Source: Pseudomonadota bacterium
GTDB lineage: Bacteria; Pseudomonadota; Alphaproteobacteria; Rhizobiales; Rhizobiaceae
Reading direction: 5' to 3'
Length of the DNA stretch: 64,000 nt
NCBI GenBank assembly: GCA_023404095.1
Contig: JAEYDD010000041.1
Coordinates: forward strand, 1-64,000
In this document: one piece after another, positions 27,066-37,339 of the stretch
Layout of the letters: each line of letters begins with the position of its first letter
Position numbering within the stretch: the stretch's first letter is position 1
Notes under the pieces: generated by a model
What the model was told of the DNA's origin: nothing
The model's database searches: none
The model's input: only the letters and a program-made list of their open reading frames with translations
Program-made: the position numbers and the translations under genes

Positions 27066-28219
27066 CAGAAATCGATCGCCGCATAGAACATGGCAAAGAG
27101 TCCGTCCATCAGGATGACGACGAAGATCGATTTCACCACCGACGTCGTGACGTGCAGGCCGAGCGATTCGGCGCTGCCGCCCACCTTCAGCCCCTCGACC
27201 GAAGCGACGATGCCGATCACCAGCGCCATGAACGGCGCCTTGATCATGCCGGAAACGATGGTGGAGATGTCGATCGCCTCCCGAAGGCGCGAAAGAAAGG
27301 TGTCGTAGGTGATGCCGGAATACGCGTTGGCGACGACGGCAGCACCCGCCAACGCCGCGAAGTTGGCGATGATCGTCAGAAGCGGCAGCGCCACCGTCAA
27401 CGCCACCAGCCTCGGGAACACCAGCACGCCGACCGGCGACAGCCCCATCACCTTCAGCGCGTCGATCTCCTCGCGCATCTTCATCGACCCGATTTCGGCG
27501 GTGATCGCGCTGCCGGAGCGGCCGGCAATCATGATAGCGGTCAGGAGAACGCCGATTTCGCGGAGCTGCAGGATGCCGACGAGATCGACCACGAATACCT
27601 CGGCGCCGAAGTACCGCAGCTGGAAAGCGCCCTGCTGGGCGATGATCGCTCCGATCAGGAACGACATCAGCATGATGATCGGAACCGCCTTGACGCCCAT
27701 CTGGTCGATCTGGTTGACGATCGCCGCCGGCGACACACCGCTGCGCCGGCCGAGCTTGAGCTGCGCCCCGCGAACGGCCGACCCGAGGATGTACATCGCC
27801 GCGACAATGTCGTCCCACACCTCCACCACGTTTCGGCCGATGGGGGTGAAGAAGCGCACGAACAGGCTCGGCTTGCCCGCCTTCGGTCCCGCCGGCTCTC
27901 GCAATTTTTCCGGCAACGCCTCGATCAGATCGGAAAAGCGTCCCTGCGGGTCGGTCAGCTTGACCTCTCCGCCTGCATCCTCCCGCTCCCCGATCGCCTG
28001 CCGCAGCAGCCAGGCACCGGCAGTATCCATCCTTTCGACCGCGCTGAGATCTATCTCGAGCGGCGCCTTCAAATTGCCCTTCACGAGCGAATCGAGCTTG
28101 CGCTGTGCAGCGACGGCCGTCTGTGCCCCCCACGCCCCCTTCAGTCGCCAGACAGACCCGCTGCCTTGCGGATTGTCCGCGACCTCGATTTCAGCGGCTG
28201 GAACGGCTGAAGACTTCAA
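27065..28219 (-). CDS. mlaE: MlaE-like ABC permease with N-terminal STAS domain
   Basis: A 384-residue membrane protein. Residues 1-110 form a STAS-like domain (WRLKGAWGAQTAVAAQRKLD, LEIDLSAVERMDTAGAWLL), usually the separate protein MlaB in E. coli. The permease part follows with VSPAAIVNQIDQMGVKAVPI, LMSFLIGAIIAQQGAFQL, the family loop EIGVLLTAIMIAGRSGSAITAE-type region and EIDALKVMGLSPVGVLVFPR. The STAS fusion is the usual form in Rhizobiales. It starts the mlaE-mlaF-mlaD-lipoprotein operon, transcribed leftward and divergent from the enolase-superfamily gene. Confidence 0.93.
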   Translation of the reverse strand: MKSSAVPAAEIEVADNPQGSGSVWRLKGAWGAQTAVAAQRKLDSLVKGNLKAPLEIDLSAVERMDTAGAWLLRQAIGEREDAGGEVKLTDPQGRFSDLIEALPEKLREPAGPKAGKPSLFVRFFTPIGRNVVEVWDDIVAAMYILGSAVRGAQLKLGRRSGVSPAAIVNQIDQMGVKAVPIIMLMSFLIGAIIAQQGAFQLRYFGAEVFVVDLVGILQLREIGVLLTAIMIAGRSGSAITAEIGSMKMREEIDALKVMGLSPVGVLVFPRLVALTVALPLLTIIANFAALAGAAVVANAYSGITYDTFLSRLREAIDISTIVSGMIKAPFMALVIGIVASVEGLKVGGSAESLGLHVTTSVVKSIFVVILMDGLFAMFYAAIDF

Positions 28220-28366
28220 TGCTCTTGCTTCTTCCCGGACGACTCGACCGAATGGTGATATGGATCAGATGATCGCGATTCATATCGGCTCGACCATGAT
28301 CTGTCACCGACAGAAGCCGCAGCAAGCCACTGATCAAGGTAAAAAGTCCGGGAAGGAGCACGAGAG

Positions 28367-29350
28367 ATGCGCAGATACCTGAGCTCGTCCGTCGAGCGCT
28401 TCCCGATCGCCGGCAACTTCACCATTTCCCGCGGCACCAAGACCGAAGCGGTGGTCGTCGTCTGCCGAATCACCCAGGACGGGCGCACCGGCTGGGGCGA
28501 GTGCGTTCCCTATCCACGCTATGGCGAATCGGTCGAAAGCGTACTGGCCGAAATCGAGACGGCGAAGGCGGCCGTCGAGGCAGGCGCCTCCCGTGAGGAA
28601 CTTCGAAGGGCCCTGCGTGCAGGCGCTGCCCGTAACGCCATCGATTGCGCGCTCTGGGACCTGGAGGCGAAACTGACCGACCTTCCGGTGTGGAAGAGCA
28701 TCAATCCCGGCGAACCGGGGCCGCTTACAACCGCCTACACGATTTCGCTTGGCGAGCCCGCCGAGATGGCCGCGAAGACGGCGCAACATGCCGAACGGGC
28801 CCTTTTGAAGGTCAAGGTGGGAACGGGCGACGACGCCGAACGCATCCGTGCCGTCCGCAAAGCAGCCCCGAACGCGCAGATCATTCTCGATGCCAACGAG
28901 GGCTGGAGCGAGGACACGCTGGAGCACCACATGGCGGTCTGCGCCGAGGCAAATATAGCGCTTGTCGAGCAGCCCCTGCCGGCGGGCAACGACGCGGCCC
29001 TTCGTCAAATCGAGCGGCTGGTCCCCGTCTGCGCCGACGAAAGCGTACATCTCGCCGCCGATCTCGTGCATCTGCGGGATCGTTACGATGCCATCAACAT
29101 CAAGCTCGACAAGGCCGGTGGCCTGACCGAGGCGCTTGCCCTGCGCACGGAAGCCTCCCATCTCGGCCTGAAGGTGATGATCGGCTGCATGGTCGGCTCG
29201 TCGCTGGCAATGGCGCCGGCTGTGCTCCTGGCACAGGGTGCCGATTTCGTAGACCTGGACGGTCCGCTGCTTCTGGCGCGCGACCGCGATCCGGGCCTGC
29301 GTTACGAGGGCTCGCTGGTCTTTCCCCCGAAGGCGAGCCTCTGGGGCTGA
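28367..29350 (+). CDS. Enolase-superfamily racemase/epimerase (DgcA- or YcjG-like)
   Basis: A 327-residue enolase-superfamily enzyme of the muconate-cycloisomerase subgroup. The acid/base Lys lies in LLKVKVG, metal ligands in ILDANEGW, VEQPLP and CADESVH, and the opposing Lys in INIKLDKAGGLTEAL. The late DLDGPLLL resembles dipeptide epimerases. Two names fit: L-Ala-D/L-Glu dipeptide epimerase (peptidoglycan recycling) or N-acetyl-D-glutamate racemase DgcA, the label used for many rhizobial homologues. No DgcN-type acetyltransferase gene lies nearby and no murein-recycling gene is adjacent, so context does not decide. The ATG at 28367 follows GGAAGGAG. Its 3' end overlaps the convergent transporter gene by 49 bp. 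Confidence 0.82.
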   Translation: MRRYLSSSVERFPIAGNFTISRGTKTEAVVVVCRITQDGRTGWGECVPYPRYGESVESVLAEIETAKAAVEAGASREELRRALRAGAARNAIDCALWDLEAKLTDLPVWKSINPGEPGPLTTAYTISLGEPAEMAAKTAQHAERALLKVKVGTGDDAERIRAVRKAAPNAQIILDANEGWSEDTLEHHMAVCAEANIALVEQPLPAGNDAALRQIERLVPVCADESVHLAADLVHLRDRYDAINIKLDKAGGLTEALALRTEASHLGLKVMIGCMVGSSLAMAPAVLLAQGADFVDLDGPLLLARDRDPGLRYEGSLVFPPKASLWG

Positions 29351-30522
29351 ACGGCGCGCGCCGCCAGCACCAGCGCGCACCCCAGTGCCGCCACCACCGA
29401 CATCGCATAGAAGCCCGCGATGCCGTACCAAGCGTAGAGATATCCCGACACGAATGTCGTCAGCGCCATCAGGATACCGTTGTAGAAGAAGTAGAGGCCC
29501 TGCGTGGAGGCCTCCTTCTGCTCTGCGACGCGCTCGACGATCCGTCCCTGTACTCCGACGTGGATGCTTGCATAAGTGAGCGCGTGCAGACATTGCAGAA
29601 CGATGTATCCGATAAAGCTCAGGTCGTGCGGAAAGATGATCCAGCGCAGGACGGCAAAGAAGCAGCCGGTGATAATCATCGCCCAAAGGCTGAAATGCCG
29701 TCTCATGCGCGCGGCAAAGATGAAGAAGACGATTTCGGCTGCCACGCCGACACTGAAAAGCAATCCGATCGCGGTACCCGAAAAACCTTCCGCCCCCCAC
29801 AGGATCGCCGCGAAGGCATAGAACATGCCGTGGCTGGCGTTGACCAGCGCCGCACCGATCAGCATCAGCTGGACGTCGAGCTGCCGCGTCGGTGCGGCAG
29901 GCGCCACCGCCAGCGCTGATATGGGCGACGGCCGGCGCGGCTTGCCGATCCTGGGCGCGATGAACGCGGCGACGACCGTAGAGACGAACCCGACCGTCAT
30001 CGCCGGCAGCACCATCGCGCCGCCGAAAATGCCTGCGAGCCACCCGCCTGCCATCGTCGCGACAATGAACGCGACGGAGCCCCAGAACCGCATGGAACTG
30101 TAGTCGAAGTTCCAGCGGCGTACGCCGCTGAGCGCAATCGCATCGGTGATCGGCAGATACGGCGCGTAGACGATGCCCTGCAGCGTGTACAGCAGCAGCA
30201 CCGGCCAGAAGTTTTCGGCAAACAGCAGCGCCACCGCCGTCGCCAGCGACATGGCCCCTGACCAGACGAGCACGCTGGCGCGATCCCCGATCCGGTCCGC
30301 GATCGCGCCCGCAATCGGAGCGGAGATGACGCGCACCACGAGCGGCACGGCCAGCACCATGCCGATTTCCCAATCCGTCATGGAGAGGGAACTGAGCCAG
30401 ACCGGGAAGAACGGCAGGGCAATGCCGTTGACGAGCATCGGGGCGCAGAAGACGATCGCAGTTCGCAGGACGAAATGGCGCGGCGGAGCACCGATCGCGA
30501 CCATGCCGTGAGGCGCGTTCAT
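29302..30522 (-). CDS. MFS transporter, HcaT/PPP-like
   Basis: A 406-residue transporter with about twelve membrane helices, of the MFS_1-like/PPP subgroup (E. coli HcaT-like). It begins with FCAPMLVNGIALPFFPVWLSS. The loop GAIADRIGDRASVLV carries the inter-helix 2-3 motif, and the second half ends with ALVLAARAVQPQRLAFGGK. Substrate is unknown; HcaT is linked to phenylpropionate, but nothing in context supports an aromatic substrate here. Its final 49 bp overlap the convergent racemase gene tail to tail, which is unusual but both ends look normal. Confidence 0.85.
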   Translation of the reverse strand: MNAPHGMVAIGAPPRHFVLRTAIVFCAPMLVNGIALPFFPVWLSSLSMTDWEIGMVLAVPLVVRVISAPIAGAIADRIGDRASVLVWSGAMSLATAVALLFAENFWPVLLLYTLQGIVYAPYLPITDAIALSGVRRWNFDYSSMRFWGSVAFIVATMAGGWLAGIFGGAMVLPAMTVGFVSTVVAAFIAPRIGKPRRPSPISALAVAPAAPTRQLDVQLMLIGAALVNASHGMFYAFAAILWGAEGFSGTAIGLLFSVGVAAEIVFFIFAARMRRHFSLWAMIITGCFFAVLRWIIFPHDLSFIGYIVLQCLHALTYASIHVGVQGRIVERVAEQKEASTQGLYFFYNGILMALTTFVSGYLYAWYGIAGFYAMSVVAALGCALVLAARAVQPQRLAFGGKTSEPS

Positions 30523-30650
30523 GATGGGAAACCTGTCAAAAAGAACGGCGCAGGATTATCACGCCGACAGGCGCCCGCCAATCCGCGATTTTTCACCGTC
30601 CCGATGGCAAGCGAGTTCGCTCCGCCAAACCGCCACGCCTATAGAAACGC

Positions 30651-31493
30651 TCAGGCGGCTTCCTGCGCCTGACCGCTCAAGCCCGCCTTTTCCGCCTGCC
30701 GCGGAAGCGCCGCGACCGCCGCCGTTCGGGCGGCCGGCATCTGCCAGGTGATCAGCTCCATCGTGCCGTCCCAGTGCTCGACGACGGCCGTACAGCTCTC
30801 GACCCAATCGCCGGTATTGATGTAGCGGATCCCGTCGATGTCCTCGATCACGGCGTGATGGATGTGGCCGCAGATCACACCGTCTGCGCCGTGCTTGCGG
30901 GCTTCCTCGGCCACCACGGCCTGGAAGGCGCCGATGAAGTTCACCGCATGTTTCACCTGCAGCTTCGCCCAGGCCGAGAAGGACCAGTAAGGAAGTCCAA
31001 GCCGCCGGCGGATCGCCGCAAGCGCGATGTTGACGACGATGGCTGCGTCATAGGCCCAGTCGCCAAGATAGGCGAGCAGGCGGGCATTGCGCACGACGAC
31101 ATCGAACTCGTCGCCGTGCAGCACCAGGTACCGCTTGCCGTCGGCTGCCTCGTGAACGATCTGCCTGGCGACTTCTATGCCGCCGAAATGGACACCCGGA
31201 AAATCGCGCAGGAATTCGTCGTGATTGCCGGGGATGTAAACGATGCGGGCGCCCTTGCGCGCCTTGCGCAGCAGCTTCTGCACCACATCGTTGCAGTTTT
31301 GCGGCCAGTACCAGCTGCGCTTCAGCCGCCAGCCGTCCACGATGTCGCCGACAAGAACGATGGTCGCCGCCTCGTGGCAGCGCAGGAAATCGAGGAGGAA
31401 GTCGGTCTTTGCCGCCTTCGAACCCAAATGAACGTCCGACAGAAACAGGGTTCTCACGCGGCGGAGGTTCGATGCTGCGTTGTGGACGGTCAT
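30651..31493 (-). CDS. UDP-2,3-diacylglucosamine diphosphatase-like metallophosphatase
   Basis: A 280-residue calcineurin-like phosphoesterase. Motifs in order are LFLSDVHLGS (metal ligands D, H), VLVGDIVDGW, YIPGNHDEFLRDFPG, VLHGDEFD and ICGHIHHAVIE. The pattern matches LpxH-type enzymes that remove UMP from UDP-2,3-diacylglucosamine during lipid A assembly. Rhizobia usually rely on LpxI for that step and carry extra LpxH-like paralogues, so this may act on another nucleotide-lipid or glucosamine lipid. The ATG at 31493 has GGAG eight bases upstream; a TTG at 31547 is less likely. It stands alone on the minus strand. Confidence 0.82.
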   Translation of the reverse strand: MTVHNAASNLRRVRTLFLSDVHLGSKAAKTDFLLDFLRCHEAATIVLVGDIVDGWRLKRSWYWPQNCNDVVQKLLRKARKGARIVYIPGNHDEFLRDFPGVHFGGIEVARQIVHEAADGKRYLVLHGDEFDVVVRNARLLAYLGDWAYDAAIVVNIALAAIRRRLGLPYWSFSAWAKLQVKHAVNFIGAFQAVVAEEARKHGADGVICGHIHHAVIEDIDGIRYINTGDWVESCTAVVEHWDGTMELITWQMPAARTAAVAALPRQAEKAGLSGQAQEAA

Positions 31494-31767
31494 GGTCTGC
31501 ACTCCGGCAATCGGGCTGAAGCGGGCGTATTCCGCATGCACGCTCAAAACCAGACTCGTGTTGCAGCAGCATGACAGCGCGCAGCCACCCGGCGGCTATC
31601 CGCCGCATTTGCACAACTGGCAGTGCCTATCCGCCGATTGAGCGCCATGCGGCGGGATTGACGGTTGCAAGGAACGGCAATTGGGGCTTTATGGCATGGG
31701 CGCGCTTCGCTCAGCTCACCAGGGGCAGCAGAAGAGACGCGGCAGGATTGGACTTGGCAGGATGACG

Positions 31768-34080
<2,313 letters not shown>

Positions 34081-34101
34081 GCATCGTATTCGGTTCCGAG
34101 C

Positions 34102-34131
34102 AAAAGGCGCGCCCGCATGGACGCGCCTTTT
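34102..34131. terminator. Bidirectional terminator, malic enzyme / HxlR gene
   Basis: A 10-bp perfect stem (AAAAGGCGCG with CGCGCCTTTT) around a 10-base loop. The T tract serves both strands, as expected between convergent genes: the malic enzyme gene ends at 34080 and the HxlR gene ends at 34153. Confidence 0.87.
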
Positions 34132-34152
34132 GTCATTTTTGCCGCCGGCTGC

Positions 34153-34533
34153 TCACGACGCGACTTGCGGCGTTGGCATCTCGGCAACGTTCGAGGCCAA
34201 GGTGCGGGCCGGTGCGTTTTGCTCCCACCAATCGGAGAGGGCGTCGATCAGCGGCACCAGCGCCAGTCCCGCCGGAGTCAGGTCGTATTCCACGCGCAGC
34301 GGATAGCCCTCGAATGCCGTCCGCTGTACGACACCCGCCGCCTCCAGCTTCCGCAGTTCCAGCGCCAGAATGCGGTGCGAGACCGTCGGATTGTCGCGAC
34401 GCAGGTCTGCGAAGCGCTTGGTACCGTCCTTCAGGTAGTAGACTAGCATGGTCGGCCACCGGCCGCTCAGCACCTGCATAACCTCCTCGATCGGACAGCG
34501 CGAGACGAGATCCTTCATGACATTCTCCGGCAT
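34153..34533 (-). CDS. HxlR-family transcriptional regulator
   Basis: A 126-residue winged-helix regulator. CPIEEVMQVLSGRWPTMLVYYL carries the conserved Cys and GRW motif of HxlR proteins. KRFADLRRDNPTVSHRILALELRKLEAAGVVQR is the HTH and wing, followed by VEYDLTPAGLALVPLIDALSDWW. Many HxlR proteins sense redox or quinone stress through the N-terminal Cys. It is divergent from a glutathione transferase gene across 95 bp, so that gene is the likely target. The ATG at 34533 is the first in frame; a second is at 34518. Confidence 0.92.
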   Translation of the reverse strand: MPENVMKDLVSRCPIEEVMQVLSGRWPTMLVYYLKDGTKRFADLRRDNPTVSHRILALELRKLEAAGVVQRTAFEGYPLRVEYDLTPAGLALVPLIDALSDWWEQNAPARTLASNVAEMPTPQVAS

Positions 34534-34543
34534 GGTGACAAAA

Positions 34544-34560
34544 ATGTGCGTAATTTACAT
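34544..34560. promoter_or_regulatory. Possible HxlR operator
   Basis: A 17-bp element with ATGT and ACAT ends around an AT core, in the 95-bp space between the divergent HxlR and glutathione transferase genes. Symmetry is weak in the middle. Position and the usual autoregulation of HxlR regulators make it a candidate, no more. Confidence 0.25.
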
Positions 34561-34628
34561 GGGGAATGGCGCGGTATAGGTCCAGTGTCGCTGCGCAGCG
34601 TGATCGACAGAAATCACGGAGAAAGACA

Positions 34629-35333
34629 TTGGAACCTATCCTTATTTACGGCTTCCCCGCCGGAAGCTCCATGGGACTCGTCGCCGCGCTCGAATGGCTC
34701 GGCAAACCCTATCGCCTCTGCCGCGTCGACATGCTCGGTGAGATGCGCGATCCGTCGTATGCCCGCATCAACGCCCGGCACGAGACGCCCGTGCTGGTGA
34801 CCGACGACGGCCGCGTCGTCACTGAGACGATGGCGATCGCTCACTGGCTGGCGGCGCGAGACGACGAGCGCCGCATAAGCTTCGCACCACACTCGCAGGA
34901 AGCAGACCGCATGGTCCAGTTGATGGCGTTCATCAACACCGGCTTCACCGGTGCCTTCGGTCCGCTCTGGACTGCGCTGGAACTGGACCGGCCCGAGCCG
35001 GCCTACGAGGCGGCTTTGCGCCGCTTCGGCCGGGAGGCGGCGCTGCAGCGGCACGACAAGCTGGAGGCGATGATCGGCAACACGCCCTATCTCGTCGGGG
35101 ACCGGCCGACCCTCGCAGACGGCGTCTTCGTCGGCGTCGCCCGCTGGCTCGATGTCCACCAGGTGGCGTCCCCGGATCGCTGGCCGAAGCTTGCTTCGCT
35201 TCGGCGCCGGCTCGAGAACGATCCCGCCGTCCGCTACGCCATTGCGCTGGAAAAGGGTGAGACGGCGGAAGGCTCCGGCGCCTGCCGCGGCCAAGTGACG
35301 CTGCGCTATATCATCGACCGCTACGGCGACTGA
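34629..35333 (+). CDS. Glutathione S-transferase family protein
   Basis: A 234-residue protein with an N-terminal thioredoxin-fold domain (ILIYGFPAGSSMGLVAALEWLG) and ETPVLVTDDGRVVTETMAIAHWL, the glutathione-binding cis-Pro and Glu/Thr motif (TPVL, ET). A C-terminal helical domain includes NTPYLVGDRPTLADGVFVGVARWL, with the typical DRPTLAD N-capping motif. A TTG start at 34629 is chosen because GGAG lies seven bases upstream and the product then opens MEPILIYGFPAG; an open frame starting at 34566 would add 21 basic residues. Divergence from an HxlR regulator suggests induction by an electrophile or oxidant. Substrate unknown. Confidence 0.88.
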   Translation: MEPILIYGFPAGSSMGLVAALEWLGKPYRLCRVDMLGEMRDPSYARINARHETPVLVTDDGRVVTETMAIAHWLAARDDERRISFAPHSQEADRMVQLMAFINTGFTGAFGPLWTALELDRPEPAYEAALRRFGREAALQRHDKLEAMIGNTPYLVGDRPTLADGVFVGVARWLDVHQVASPDRWPKLASLRRRLENDPAVRYAIALEKGETAEGSGACRGQVTLRYIIDRYGD

Positions 35334-35423
35334 GGCGAACGCCCGGGCGCATCGCCCGTCCCAAGGCGTTCACCGTCGTCGTCACGCCCTGCCCGGCCCG
35401 GAGCCTGGCGGGGCCCGCCCTTC

Positions 35424-36980
35424 TCAGCCGTCCACCGCTTCCACGGCCCGGACACGGATCTTGCCGATGCTGCGCTTGTCGAGCGAGAGAATTTCGAACT
35501 CGAGACCATCGACCATGACCCTCTCGCCGGCAACGGGCAGGTGGCCGAGTTGCGTCATGATAAAGCCGCCAAGCGTGGAATAACGATCGGCATCGTCCAC
35601 CAGATCGTGGCCCATGGTGCTGCTGAACTGGCGGATGTCGATGAAGCCGTCGGCGAGCCAGCTGCCGTCGTCCTGCTCCTCGAGCATCGCCGCCTCCTCG
35701 CCGATGTCGGGAAATTCGCCTGCGATCGCCTCGAGCACGTCGGTCAGGGTGGCGATGCCTTCGAGGGTGCCGTGCTCGTCGACGATCATCGCCATCTGCA
35801 CCGGCGAACGGCGAAGCTGCTCCATAACCCGCAGCACGTCGGTGGTCTCGTGCACGATGACCGGCTGGCGGGCGACGCGCGCCCAGTCGATGGCCCTGCC
35901 GTCGATCTGCGCGTTCAGCAGTTCCTTGGTGATCGCAACGCCCACGAACTCGTCCACCGTGTCGCGCGCCAGGATGACCCGGCTGTGCGTCAGTTGCCGG
36001 ATCGCGGCATTCAGTTCGTCCGAATCGTCGTTGAGGTCGAGCCACTCCACCTCGTTGCGCGGCGACATGATCGAGCTGACCGGGCGGTCGCCGAGGTCCA
36101 GTACGCCGCGGATCATCTCCTTCTCTTCCGGCTTGAAGAGCGCTCCCTGCGCCGACTGCTCGGCCATCACGTCGGCGGCCTCGCCGAGCGTCTCCTCGCC
36201 GACCCGGCCGCCGAGCAGCCGCAGCACGGCCTCGGAGGTGCGCTCCCTCAGGTCCCCCGTCGTGATTCGCTTCTCGCGGTTGTGGCGGCCAATCTGGTTG
36301 GCGGCCTCGATGAGGACGGAGAAACCGATTGCGGCATAGAGGTAGCCCTTGGGGATGTGGAACCCGAAGCCCTCGACGACGAGGCTGAAGCCGATCATCA
36401 GCAGGAAGCCAAGGCAAAGGATCACGACCGTCGGATGCTTGGAAACGAAGGCCATCAGCGGCCTGGACGCCAGCATCATCACGGCCATGGCCACGCAGAC
36501 GGCGGTGACCATCACCCAGAGATTGTTGACCATGCCGACCGCCGTGATGACGCTGTCCAGCGAAAACACGGCGTCCAGCACGACGATCTGGACGATGACC
36601 TGCCAGAAGACGGCGTGCACGACCTTGCCGTCCTTCGGCTTGTGCGCGCCCTCCAGCCGTTCGTGCAGTTCCATCGTGCCCTTGGCGAGCAGGAACACAC
36701 CGCCGAGAATCAGGATGATGTCGCGCCCGGAGAACGAGAGACCGCCGACGGCGAAGAGCGGCTGCGTCAGCGTGACGATCCACGAGATCGAGAACAGCAG
36801 CGCGACGCGCATGCCCAGCGCCAGCGAAAGCCCCAGCACCCTCGCCTTGTTCCGCTGGTGCGGCGGCAGCTTGTCGGCAAGGATCGCGATGAAGACGAGA
36901 TTGTCGATGCCAAGCACGACTTCAAGGACAATGAGGGTAACGAGGCCGATCCAGATGTTCGGATCTGCGAGGATTTCCAT
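35424..36980 (-). CDS. TerC-family membrane protein with CBS pair and CorC/HlyC domain
   Basis: A 518-residue protein of the YegH/YoaE type. Residues 1-240 form a TerC membrane domain of about seven helices, beginning MEILADPNIWIGLVTLIVLEVVLGIDNLVFIAILADKLP (acidic LGIDN metal-site motif, repeated in FSLDSVITAVGM). A CBS pair follows (about 300-420, SIMSPRNEVEWLDLND and QPVIVHETTDVL). The C-terminal CorC/HlyC domain closes it (ILSLDKRSIGKIRV). TerC proteins export manganese or other metals, but substrate here is not visible. A perfect hairpin lies about 100 bp upstream and could be a regulatory leader. Transcription is leftward. Confidence 0.9.
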   Translation of the reverse strand: MEILADPNIWIGLVTLIVLEVVLGIDNLVFIAILADKLPPHQRNKARVLGLSLALGMRVALLFSISWIVTLTQPLFAVGGLSFSGRDIILILGGVFLLAKGTMELHERLEGAHKPKDGKVVHAVFWQVIVQIVVLDAVFSLDSVITAVGMVNNLWVMVTAVCVAMAVMMLASRPLMAFVSKHPTVVILCLGFLLMIGFSLVVEGFGFHIPKGYLYAAIGFSVLIEAANQIGRHNREKRITTGDLRERTSEAVLRLLGGRVGEETLGEAADVMAEQSAQGALFKPEEKEMIRGVLDLGDRPVSSIMSPRNEVEWLDLNDDSDELNAAIRQLTHSRVILARDTVDEFVGVAITKELLNAQIDGRAIDWARVARQPVIVHETTDVLRVMEQLRRSPVQMAMIVDEHGTLEGIATLTDVLEAIAGEFPDIGEEAAMLEEQDDGSWLADGFIDIRQFSSTMGHDLVDDADRYSTLGGFIMTQLGHLPVAGERVMVDGLEFEILSLDKRSIGKIRVRAVEAVDG

Positions 36981-37080
36981 GATGAGACCTGTCAGAAGAT
37001 AACGGTAAAACGCCGAAAGCCCCGGACGGATGATCCAGGGCCTGTGGCGCGCTTAAGGAAATGCATTGAACTGTAGTTAC

Positions 37081-37106
37081 GCTGGCATCGCAGAAACGAT
37101 GCCAGC
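37081..37106. promoter_or_regulatory. Perfect hairpin in the TerC gene leader, unassigned
   Basis: GCTGGCATCG and CGATGCCAGC form a perfect 10-bp stem with a CAGAAA loop (or TTTCTG on the other strand). No T run follows on either strand, so it is not a classic terminator. It sits about 100 bp upstream of the TerC-family start inside the 359-bp gap 36981-37339, which shows nothing else. TerC genes are often preceded by manganese riboswitches, but I do not see the yybP-ykoY core here. Confidence 0.45.
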
Positions 37107-37339
37107 CCGGATCGGTATCGACTTTCGCTGGTACTGTCGCCTTCGTCAGGCATGGCTGTCTTTGCTTCCGTTCCGGCCAAACAATTCGGTCAGGCGCGCT
37201 GATAGCACGACAGCGGAGAACGGAAAAGCGCAAGCGCGGTCTTTTTGACACGCTGCCGGATGAACAAAACTTGATGAGCCCGTCCCGTGGACCGCCTCGC
37301 TGCGGGAACGCAGACGGCGCCGGTGGCCCGGAGCCGGCA

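Noticed and set aside
35541..37076. A 511-codon open frame antisense to the TerC gene
   Set aside because: Asp/His/Arg-rich shadow of the TerC-CBS gene with no membrane or domain signal of its own.
36981..37339. Manganese (yybP-ykoY) riboswitch before the TerC gene
   Set aside because: I looked for the conserved GGGGAGTAG-type core and paired loops and did not find them; only the simple hairpin remains.
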